From the NCBI GenBank assembly GCA_030272585.1, contig BSYQ01000003.1, forward strand, positions 4,216,001 through 4,280,000: a stretch of DNA of 64,000 nt, read 5' to 3'. The stretch comes from Bryopsis sp. KO-2023. Lineage: Eukaryota; Chlorophyta; Ulvophyceae; Bryopsidales; Bryopsidaceae. Each line of letters opens with the position of its first letter. The stretch's first letter is position 1. The notes beneath the pieces are model-generated. The model saw only the letters and a list, made by a program, of their open reading frames with translations, was not told the origin of the DNA and did not search any database. Position numbers and translations under genes: made by a program. Of the stretch, positions 1 to 10,406 are shown in pieces.

Positions 1-37
1 CTGTAATTGGAGTTTTCTCCCCCTGGCTCACACAGTC

Positions 38-621
38 CTAGATTCTGATTTCGTGACCCGACCGTGAAGTTCTTTGTGAAGGTTCAGCACGTCTATCAGC
101 CGCCGATTCATCCACCCAACCATGGCCTCTTTTCAGGGAGTCGCCATGATCTGCTCGAAATTCCGTGATGAACTCCGGACGATTGCTTCTACCATGGGCT
201 CGGGACCTTGCAGTCGAAAAATAAAATAAAAAATATATACATCAATATGTAAACAAATAAAACTAAATAAATAACAAAAAGAAACAAATATATACATATA
301 TATATCAGCAGTTGTTGATATCACACAACTGCTCCATTCTTTTTCATATATATAAAAAATACATGGTACATGTCTGTGGTTGGGCCTTGAGTGGAGCAAA
401 ACAGTTGGTAAAGAAAATGTGATTGATTGGTGTAACCGATGGCACATACCTTCCTTCAGAGCGTGAACGAGAAGGGGACCTCGATCGTGATGCAGACCTC
501 GATCTCGACTTTGACCTCGACCTAGAATTTGACCGCCGCCTGCAAACCCAACAGAAGCCACTTACAAGAAACTCCACAGTCCGGGTCAACTCTGATATCA
601 CACTTATCCAGTCCACTGCAG

Positions 622-652
<31 letters not shown>

Positions 653-2928
653 TTTTTGAAAAGAAAATCGGTGATGTGTCGAGACTTGATACGTACATCT
701 TCGCTTTAAAAAAAATAAGAAAAAAAAATACACACACACACATATATATATACACTTGCACAACACAAAGCTTGTTACCAGACATTTTTCTGAATGGAAA
801 AGATGCAATTTCATGGACACACCTCGAGCGACCTTGGTAGTCTGGACTCGCACGTCTGCTTCCAGCCCTACACGACATAGCTGCATTCATCCCAGACATC
901 CATAGGATCTTTTGCACAAAACGAATCCACTTCCGCTTGGAAGCCATCTCATTTTCAATTTCACCCCATCAAAAAATTCAAAATACTCTTTATATTTATT
1001 ATTTAATATAACACCCAGTATTGTGTGAAGGTCAGGGGAAAGGCGAAGTTAGTGTCCACAACAGGAATGCCAGCAATGCTTGAATTTGCTCGTTAATTTT
1101 TCGATCGATTCTTTTGTTTTCCTTTGAGTGGAGGAGGGGACCCGCAAAAACAAAAAAGCAAAGAAACACCAGCTTGATTCTGCGAGTGCCAACCTTGGAT
1201 CATGCAGCCTTCCATGGCCGTCTTTCGGCAGCGGCCCGTAAGGATCCCTCCAATCACGTTCTCGGCCAAAAGCATCCAAGCCTTGACCTGCCATTCGTTT
1301 GGCCCGCTCTGCGTACTTCTTCCGGCTTATCCGCCGCTGACTGCACATCACACAACACACACCAACTGGGGTGAATTGGGGTCCAAGGGGGGGGGTGAGG
1401 TAACATTATAACAACAAAATTCATGCATAAACTCCTTGATTTGTTTTCACCTTTAGTATTTATTTATTCATTTATATATACATTTTCTGCCTACTTTGTT
1501 GCCTTGAATCTGAGTGCTTCCGCCTCCCCCTCCAGTTTCATGGCTTTTTTCAACTTGTGGCTGAAATCTTCCACAGCGAAGTCCTCCTCCCCGAGTTTGT
1601 CGAGCACATCTCTGTCCAAAACGAGTTTTCCATCGGAGGTCGTGCACCCCGCCTCCAAATCCCTTTCACCCTCCATAACATCATCAGGATCCGACTCGCT
1701 GGAGGAACCGTCCAGCGAAAAGCCAGTGGCAGCATATGCAGCCAAACCTTGGATAACGAAAGAAACTCCAAAATCATTTTATTTTAAGAAATAAAAATAG
1801 TATTCCTATCTCTTTAGAAATACTGAGCAATTCGGGAAGAAAAAAAAAACAACGCTGTGATGATTTATGATCTCCTTCTTTGGTGCGAAATTCGATGGTT
1901 GATTTTTTATTTTATTTTCTTTTTTTTTCCACCACCTGATGATATAATGGACGCAGAAGATAATCCTGGGGTCTCATGGATTTGCTGCCCAGCCACTGCT
2001 TGAGCAGCAGCCACTTTAGCGGCTGCCCTGACCTCTATGTTTTCTCTTTCGGCTATCCGCAGTCCTTCTCGCTCGCTCACACCCAAGCTCTTCACTCGAA
2101 TCAAATCTCGATAGCTCTCGAAGCATACCAACTTCAACCACCACCCCAAAAAACACACACACAAAAATTCGACACATATCCACACATCCAGGTGAAAAAA
2201 ATTGTTTAAAAAACCTTTCAGGAATCCACCCGGATGCCCTCTGGGAAAACCCTCGCAGTGCAGAATCTTCTCTCTCTTTTTCTTTTTAGATAATAATAAG
2301 AATTGGGGGTACAGAAATCAATTCTCAATAGAAAATTAAGAAAAAAACTCCATTGGCACCTGATCGAGCTCCCCATCCTCTGGTTTCCTTTGTAGAGTCG
2401 CTGCTGTGGGCTCCCGATAAAAATCCAGCAGTGCCCTCCCGTCAAAGCGATCTATTAGATTGTCCTCCTGCCCGTTCCAGTGAATCATTCCCTCCTGCCT
2501 TTCTATCTGTTGATATTGCTCCGCGTTTCTGTGGAGTTTGCATGCATGGCCCTCGATCATCAAAAAGTTGATGGGATGTTCGGCCTATCAAAATCCGATC
2601 GCAAATATCAGGCTAGATCACCTGGCTCCATAAAAAAGATGTATATACATTTATATGAAATGTGAAAAAAAATGGAAAGTTTGTTTCTTGAAAAAGAAGA
2701 ATGCACCCACCCAACTGCAAGTAAGAGAACAAGCACTAGAAGGAGCTGTTTCGACCACCAAACCGCTGGACGAACAGCCAATCAAAGACGCGCAAAAAAA
2801 CAAACGCGTGTGTGTCGGACCTGAGCGCTGGCTAGCTCCGCCCTACGTTCGGCTCGACGTTTGTTTTCTTCAGAGAGTTCTTTGAGACGACGGGCATGCG
2901 CCCGAGCCTCGTGATAATAGTTCGCCAT
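38..2928 (-). CDS. CLASRP: CLASRP/SWAP2-like SR-rich splicing regulator (possibly 3'-partial)
   Basis: This is a homologue of the CLK4-associating serine/arginine-rich protein, a nuclear splicing regulator. Exons in transcript order are 2928-2821, 2584-2360, 2131-1936, 1747-1495, 1340-1194, 867-823, 539-450 and 206-38, and all junctions keep phase. The N-terminus shows the family signature: YYHEARAHARRL, then GHACKLH, then IHWNGQEDNLIDRFDGRALL, then ESYRDLIRV. An acidic middle (SSSESDPDD) and a basic RRISRKKYAERAKR segment follow. The 3' half is an RS domain (RSRSKSRSRSASRSRSPSRS). The ATG at 2928 is chosen because family proteins start just before the HEAR motif; an in-frame upstream start at 2973 is possible. 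A stop occurs at 38-40 (about 410 aa), but the conserved basic C-terminal coiled coil of animal and plant relatives is not seen, so the last exon may instead splice to sequence left of the window. Confidence 0.85.
622..657. repeat. TTTC tetranucleotide microsatellite in a CLASRP intron
   Basis: About eight uninterrupted copies of the tetramer lie between the RS-domain exon and the 45-nt exon of the CLASRP-like gene, followed by a T run. A short CA/TA tract lies near 731-750. Confidence 0.9.
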
Positions 2929-3539
2929 TGCAGTTCCGTAGGGCGCGACGATGGTTGCCTCAGAATCGAACAAGAGAACACAAGAAAAGTTTGGTAGGCT
3001 CGCGCCCCTCCCAGCGTCTGTGCTTTTCGCTGATTTAAGTGAACCTTCCCAATTAGCTTTGCATGTTTTCCCCCAAGGAATGCAGATGTATTGTGCAAGA
3101 CATCACGATCCACTTTCCTATGGTAACCGATCAAAAATTGTCTCATCTCCACTCTGAGAAAACGATTTTCTGTTCAATGTAATATAATTTATCAGATTTC
3201 CATGTATTGTTCTGATTCTCCATTAATCCGGCCTGGTGGAACCTTATTGCAATGTTAGGTATTGTTTGCTTTTCTGTCCCCCCATCGCACAACCTATAAT
3301 TCGCTACAGATGTTGTGTATTGACCGTGATTTCCCAACAACAGACCACCACAACTTCTGTTGGAAAAATTATGTTGATGATTGCAGCTTTGAGAACTGTC
3401 CCACCCTGCACCCCACACCGCCTCAAATAATTCTCATTCAAACATCCTTTTTGGGTTCTGTAAAACTCCCAACTTATACAAGACTCGTTTGGACTAATTC
3501 ATCCTCACCAATCACGCCACCCCCTTTTGGAATAAAATA
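2929..3539. other. Intergenic, upstream of the CLASRP-like gene
   Basis: This is the 5' flank and probable promoter of the CLASRP-like gene. I see no convincing coding exon or RNA gene on either strand. It ends at the left terminus of the transposon. Confidence 0.6.
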
Positions 3540-4133
3540 CTGTAATACGTAAATCTTTCACATTGCTTTAGGATCGCTAGTCCTATTTTTCGCCTGCCCT
3601 ATTTTCGCGCTTTGGTCCGCGCGCGAAAATAAGGTAGCGCGAAACTAAAGCAGGCGCGAAAGAAATGCATGGCGTCAAAAAGAACACTCTCAAAGTCAGA
3701 GTGTGGAAACACATTCTGTTGCTGTGTTTTGAATTCGCCCCTCGACTGGGCTGTGCCTCCGTAGTTGTGCCTAAAACTGTTCTACAGTCACGCCTCAAGA
3801 CCACCAAAGTCCATTGAGTTGCCGTCAGCGGACAGCTCGATCGAACGAACCCGAGCCATGTTTGCAACACCACCCCAAATGCCAACCAGAGATTCTAGCG
3901 CGTTTGCGGTTGAGACTGCTCTACAATCACGCCTGAAGACCACCAAACGAACAGCTCACCACACTCGCTTGCCACCACAATTTTCCTACTCTAATTTCGC
4001 GCCTGCTTTTTTTCGCCTGCTTTATTTTCGCGCCTACTTTATTTTCGCGCCTGCTTTTTTTTCGCCTACCTTATTTTCGTGCTTTGGTCCGCGCGCGAAA
4101 ATAAGGTAGCGCGAAAAGATTTGCGTATTACAG
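3540..4133. mobile_element. Non-autonomous TIR DNA transposon (MITE-like), TA target duplication
   Basis: The element is about 594 bp. The left end reads CTGTAATACGTAAATCTTT and the right end is its inverse with one mismatch, CTGTAATACGCAAATCTTT. It is flanked by TA at 3538-3539 and 4134-4135, the target duplication expected of Tc1/mariner-like elements. A roughly 40-bp GC-rich module containing CTTTGGTCCGCGCGCG occurs in the same orientation near both ends (about 3602-3645 and 4075-4115). Short TTTCGCGCCT-like subrepeats crowd the right end. A second imperfect direct repeat (about 3775-3805 and 3918-3948) lies inside. No transposase reading frame is present, so it would depend on an enzyme supplied elsewhere. 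The near-perfect ends suggest modest age. The superfamily call rests only on the TA duplication. Confidence 0.8.
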
Positions 4134-4679
4134 TATCCTCATTGTTTTCAGAGCATCATGCAAATATCTGCTCCATGGTATATACACATGACACACAATA
4201 GATATCCACGTACACTTCTATATTGATGGTAATATTCACATGCATGCATCCTTCGGGCATGACTCCTTTTAATTGGGGATGCAAATGAGACGTTTTTTGT
4301 AGAAGAGGGATATGGAAAACAAACGGGCTGAACGAGGGTTGGTGGTTGAGGAGTGAAAACCAAATTGTGCCAGAATAAAATGGGACGCGTTATGGTCCAG
4401 GTGGCATCCACCACCGAAAAACTGCTTGGGAAGCTTTTATGACCAGATCTCATGTTTCTCTGAAATATTAAATCCGCTGATGACCAAATCCAAGAAAAAG
4501 CAAAGAACGTAAAATGCACAGAAAGCAAGAGGAAAGGTAAAAAAAACAGAACAAAACAAAAGCACCGTGTCATGAATCTTTGAAAAACCATTTCAAAGAA
4601 CTCTCAAATCTCTGCAACAAATCGCTCGATAAACCCTCAGTCATTTCTCCCTCGGTTAGAAAGCGTAGAATTCCTCGAA
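4134..4679. other. Gene-free: 3' flank of SRP72
   Basis: This is the sequence downstream of the SRP72 stop codon (4680, minus strand), containing its 3' UTR. I see nothing else in it. Confidence 0.6.
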
Positions 4680-7600
4680 TCACTTCCGCCCTCTTCTCCT
4701 CCCAGCCCCACCGGGTCGATTCGGCTTGCCACCGGACGTTTTCCCTGTCGACGCCGACTCGCTGCCAGAAGCTTTGGTTCTGTCCAAAGATTCGTTCACT
4801 TTGCCAGCACCCTGGTCAATGACCCCATCACAAACAGCTCGCATCAAAATCGACTTGCAATCACCTCAAAAACTCTAAGACATTGCTCAACAGGTCTCCC
4901 CCCCCCAAAAAAAAAAAAAAACTACTGAAGGCAAATAACTGAACAAAGAGTTGATTACCTGGCTTCCCTTCATTTCCTTTTCGTCTCTCCTCCTTCTCTT
5001 TGGCTTCTTGTAGCCGGATCTTTGCCATTTTGGCAACCACCTCTCGGGATCTGGCATTGGGCCAGGGTTGGCTGGATCAAACCCCTTTGGCAGTCTGGGT
5101 TTCCTCGCCCTCTTTCTCTTGGGCTGCACGAAATCCCACACAGAGATCCATATCACCGATTTCCACGAAAACAAACCTCACTGCAGCGAATCGAACTGGG
5201 TGCATGCAGTGAAAGAACAACTCAATCCTGTTGACGAAGCGGGTATTTCCGATATCCTCAGCTTGCTTTTGAGATACACACCTTGTCGCCACCTTCACCA
5301 ACAGACCTCTTCCTCAACCCATGGTCTTTTCTGCGAACCCCCTTAATGCTTCCCTCCAAATCATCCATCTCCGATGCATCGAATTCCCTCACAGGGAGCA
5401 ATCCTGACTCCAAGGCATCGACCGCCGAAGGATCCGTAATGGCCAAAACTCGAGACAGTTTGGAGGCGATGTGCGCACTCTGGACATCATCCACCTGGCA
5501 TTCCAGAGCTTCTCTGTACAGCTTCGAGGCCCCATCGATATTGCCTTCCCTGAACATACCATGCATATATGTTTGTTGGACGACTTTTTCTGTGGGGGAT
5601 GGTGCGCAGATCTTGACTTCTCCATCCCCCCTCCCCCCTTTCTTTCACTTTATCAATATATGGACCCAATATGCATGGTTTAAATCAAATCGATGATGCC
5701 AACCTGGAAATCTCAAAAAGGATAACACAGAATGCACAACAGGAGTCTAAACCTGAGCGCTAGCCCTGCCAAGTGATCAAGACACCATCCAGCAGCTGTC
5801 GATGCGGCCTTCTTATCCGAACCACCTTCTCGTTTCCACCAGTCCAGCGAATCTTTCGCCAAAGCTTCGGAGCTCGTAAAATCTGAAACCTGAAAGCAGT
5901 CCACCAGACTAAGCAAATCTTGACAAACCATCACCAAGCATTAGCAGTGCTGGAGAAAGGGACATTCAAAGAACAGCATCCGAAACTCAGCTTTAGGACT
6001 AATCTTTCTTATTTTTTTCACCCAATTTTTTGCTTTCTGGATGTTTTTTTGTCACTCTGCAATCAACTCACACCCTTTCGAACAGCAAAGCTCGAGTTGC
6101 GATCATGGCTCCGCTGTTTTTGACGACTGGGTCCTGTATGCCAGACAGCAAGCCAACAGCTTCCTCCAAGCTTCCATTCGCAGCCAACAATTGTGCTCGC
6201 ATCAACAGAGGTCGGAGTTGACCCCCAGAAGATGCCAATTCTTGAATGACCTTTTCAGCTTCTGAAAACTACAAAAAAAAAACATTTCACACAGATTCAT
6301 GCATACTCTTTCCACAAGAACTTTCACATCCGATCCAACATGAATCTGTCCGTTCAAATTATTTTTATTGCAATGTTTCACCCACTCCCCAGCAGCAAAG
6401 CTTGGAGCTGTGTGGATATACTCAATAACAGAATTTTCTTTTTTAAAAACTGTATTTGTTTTTTTATATAATTTTTCTCAACAAATTAACCAGACATCCT
6501 TTAGGTCGATGTGCTGATATCCGTATGCAAATCCCTCCCCCCCCTGGGTTTCATTTGCAGGAGTAATCGATGCTGCTCCATTGTTGCAAGAATCGGAACC
6601 CTTACCTTTTTCTCTTTGGCCAATATTCCGGCTTTCACCATCTTAACACGTTCGTTCCCAGGGTAAGTTCTCGTGAGGGTGGTGAGGGTATCTTTCGCAA
6701 CGTCGAATTTCCCAGCCAGAAGCAACAGAAGAGCATGATTGCACATGGCGATGCATTTTTGAACAGGAGTCAAGCGTGTTACGCTCGGCTGCAAATCACA
6801 AACAAAAAATCACAAGGCAACGTTAATGTTGGTTTAAAAAAAATAATAAATCAAAGAGTGAAATTCTAGTCTTGGCAACTTCAACGATCCCTAAAGTGAC
6901 CACAGGAGCTTCTTCTTGACTTTTTTTTTTAGGAGGCTCCCGGTTGTTTCAAGAAACAAGGAACTTGCACAAAAAATAGAAAAAACAGCAAAAAAACTCA
7001 CCTCATCCAGAAGCTTCTCCACTCGCTTCAATCCCTCTTCGATCACCTTCTTCTGCGGTTGATCCGGCATCGACCGAGTTTTCTCGGAGAAAAGATTGTG
7101 TTCAGCCACGATTTTCTGCGGTTGATCGATCCCTTTGGTCTCCAGCACGGACTTGTAGCCATCCATCGCTTCCTCTTCTTTTCCCAACATGCCCTTGACA
7201 TAAGCCAACTGAGCATTCAGCGGGAAGAGCCCCAGCTCGATTTCTCCAGGGCTGCACTCTTCCTCATACAGCTCCTCTTGCCCTGTTCCCAACATATTCG
7301 ATCATATATTTGAACAGGTTTTTTTAATTATTAGAGTGTTTTTACTGGCTTATTCCACCAAGTACACTCCACACTCCAGAAAAAATGTCGACTGCAATTT
7401 CAGTTGCAGGAAAATAAAAACTAGTTTTGGGGGTTGCGAGAACCTGACAATGATCTTTGATAAGCAAATCCAGTAATTGGATAGACAAAAAAGACCACTA
7501 ACCTTCCCGCAAAGCCAACTCCAGTTGCTCTTTAGCTTCCACATAGTTTCCAGCATCCACCATGCCACAGGCTTGATTGAACGCAACTTCAAATCCATCC

Positions 7601-8934
7601 GACGACGAGATCCCAAACGGTTCCACGATTTCTGCAATCTCTGCTCCTTGGCCTCCCCACACGTACGCAGCCAAAAGGTTGGCTTTCACCCCGCCTTCTT
7701 GAACCTACAGACAAGCACTCCCGTTAAAACTTGATTTTGATGCAAAAACAAAGGAGAAGCAGAAAAACAAACTGTAAGGGGAGAATATCCTGCCTTCATG
7801 TCGCCAACCAGCTCCTTGAAAACTTTTATGGCATCTTTGTGGTTTCCCATTCGATAATGCAACTGGCCTTCCAGCTCCAGTTTTGCTTGCCTTTTGTCGG
7901 CATCGTTCACATTCTTTAATGCTTGCAAGGCCTTGTCACCCACACAACACACCATCAAATATGGAGCATTTCCAAACCAGGTCGTTTGAAACAGAGGATG
8001 AGGAGCAGAACAGAGGATGGTTTATCGAGCACAAAACAAAACCTCATCTTGATTGAATATGATCGCTCTTTTTTTTTTTTTGCCGAAGATGTCTGCTCAC
8101 CTCTTGAAGCTTTCCCACTCTGTACAAGCAATAGGCCTGAGAACCAAAACAGCAGATACAACATTGTTCAATACGTTCCGGAAAAACAACTTTTTGACAA
8201 GAAAGCATGAGGGTAATTCTCCAGAGCATGAGAATCCACGAGAAGGAAAACGAGCGAGAAAGGGAAAAAAATGCTTGTTCACCTTTTCAAATGTGAGTTT
8301 TTTCCCAAAGTTTCCTTGAAGCACCCCCAAGGCTTCCGAAAATTGAGATCCTTGGATCAATACATACACTTTGCACCGCAAAGCATCCTCATCGGCTTTT
8401 GAAAGCTCTAGGACTGCAAGTGAGGGAGCACACACAAGCTATAAATAAATGAATAGGGGCCCCACATCACTCCTCTGGATAGCAGAGGGGCTAGGCAGCA
8501 ACTGGCTGCAATGCATTTGGATGTATGATTGACATTGGGTGAACACTTCTCAATCACGTTCTAGGATGCTCTCTTCAATTTGATGCTTTTGATCTTTCAT
8601 GCAGAAATAGGCAAAAGATAAAAGCAGTTTCGAAACTGTACGACAGGTGCAGTTGAGTTCTTTTTTTCCGGATATATCGCTCCAGGGTGGGAGCCTTGCA
8701 GTGTTTCCAAAAACGCGAAGTGCTAGCATCCCAAAGAAGTTTACTGAATTTCGCTGCAACGGGCATTCGTCGAGAAATCTGACGACTGGCGAAAGTCGCC
8801 AACCGACGCAGAGGAAGGTCGACCCCGTTCTTACTTTCACCGAGCTTCTTGAGCGCCTTTTTGTTCTGGTTGTTTTTGATTTGCGCATCGAGCTTCGCAA
8901 AATGCTCCGCCACCTGGTCATCCTTCTCCGTCAT
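4680..8934 (-). CDS. SRP72: Signal recognition particle subunit SRP72
   Basis: SRP72 is the TPR-rich subunit of the signal recognition particle. It pairs with SRP68 and binds 7SL RNA during cotranslational targeting to the ER. Twelve exons: 8934-8835, 8413-8283, 8136-8101, 7931-7794, 7704-7503, 7282-7002, 6788-6606, 6268-6074, 5889-5753, 5549-5282, 5123-4959, 4811-4680. They join in phase to 655 residues, against about 670 in human. TPR-like helices include LRCKVYVLIQGSQFSEAL and AYCLYRVGKLQ. The RNA-binding C-terminus has the diagnostic LPKGFDP...PDPERWLPKW motif, then basic KKPKRRRRDEK, ending in GRRRGRK. The start follows MTEKDDQVAEHFAKLD. Intron 4 appears to use a GC donor (AAG|GCAGGA at 7793); an alternative GT donor at 7808 stays in frame but loses five residues. 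Confidence 0.95.
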
Positions 8935-10406
8935 CGCGACCGATCTCTGAACCCAACCCAAAGCCGCACAAGAAAACCTGCAAAAGTGTGATCCACTCAC
9001 TATCGCATAGATGTGGGTGTTGATCAGTCATTTTGTTTTTTGTGCGTTTGGTGCGGTTTGCCAGAAACTAGTTCTTTTCGCTGTTGCTGTTCGTCCGCTT
9101 AATCGTTTCAGATGTCGGACGGAATTAGATTGCTTTGGGGCAAGAATGATTGAGCTGGCCGCCAAAGTGGTCGGTATTCTCCACTCGCGTCTTTGGGAGT
9201 TTGTTATCGGTCTCCGATACAACAAGTTTCTTTGCCAGAGAGTACACGAGGCTTCGTTTGAAAATGACGGACGAACGGTCCGGGTTGTGCAGTTTTCCGA
9301 GACCACCGTTCCAACAAAACTTTCTGTTGCGTAGTTGATATCAGCCCACGTTTCCTTCTTTGTTTTCTTCTTGTGTAAACAGATTCTTACAATTCTTGGT
9401 CAGGCGTTTTGGTTTTGTTTAACGTTCCTTGTTTCCTTTTCTCAGTTGAGACTCGTCCCAGAAAGATCAAACGGACCTTGCGTTCGATGAAGTGAAGGAG
9501 CACCTTAAAAAACCGTTCTTGATGAAAAAACTTCTTGATCCAACCTCACGAAAAAAAGAAAGCTGGAAGTTTGGAACACAGCTCAAAGTATTGCACGAAT
9601 TGGGATTAACAGCTCAGGGTGTACCACGAAGGAGCACGGAGCCTAGAGCCGAAGGTTGCGTGAAGTACCGTCGCAACGTTCCCAACAACGACGTGATACG
9701 GAAGTCGTTTCTCGGAGAAAACCTCGAAACAAGTGGAGGAATTGGAAAACAAAACAGATTGATAAAGGCTTTAGTTTGAAAACAGGGGAAGCGGAATTAA
9801 GCCAGCAGCAAACCGACCAAACAAAGTTGATTTTGTATCAAACTGTTGGGGGATAATTTATCTCTGCCAGCCAGGATATATAAGCGGTAAACATACCAAT
9901 GTTGCATAACCAGTCTCATCTTTAAACAACAGTTGATGTTCGAAACCATAAATTCAATGAACCGCCCAAAGAAGACAACCCCAAGAACCACAATCAAGAA
10001 AGAAAAAAAAATCACCCTGCAGTTTCTTTTTCCATTAAATTTCCAAAACAAAGTCATCCACTGAGCTCATCATGACAACGGGTTCATTCATGTATAATTA
10101 TAAAAATAGAAGCCCAAGGGGGAAAAAATGAGGGAAAACGCTTGTCTCAAACGAAACAATATATATATGAATGTTTTCCCAGCACGAAAAGGACGGTTCA
10201 TCGACCTATCTTAAAAGTCAAACTGACGAAGAAAGAGTTTTCATTGAAAGTCCAGCGAAAAAGATAAAAACCAAGACGCCTAACAAACGAAACGAAAAAA
10301 CAGACGAGAAGAGAAAGAATCACCTAACGCCTCGGCAATTGCATGAGAAAAAGCCAGAAATCTGATGAAATGTTGAAAGGAGGCCCTCGGCCAAACAATA
10401 TGTGGT
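8935..10406. other. Gap between SRP72 5' end and DPE1 3' end, with unassigned plus-strand ORFs
   Basis: The first part is the upstream region of SRP72. Plus-strand open frames occur at 9147-9334 (MIELAAKVVGIL...), about 9460-9779 (AFDEVKEHLKKPFL...) and 10171-10365 (lysine-rich, with SPAKKIKTKTPNKR). Possible acceptors precede the last two (ttttctcag near 9446, ttttcccag near 10184). I could not join them in phase or recognise a family. A small plus-strand gene is possible but unproven. Confidence 0.35.

Noticed and set aside
2218-2280. Possible extra CLASRP exon (about 40 nt) between the IDRF exon and the ESYRDL exon
   Set aside because: Its flanking sites do not keep phase well, and joining 2360 directly to 2131 gives the conserved family sequence without it.
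9460-9560. AFDEVKEHLKKPFL in a plus-strand frame, reminiscent of the RNase H-proximal segment of retroelement polyproteins
   Set aside because: The resemblance is a dozen residues with no neighbouring reverse transcriptase, integrase or terminal repeats.
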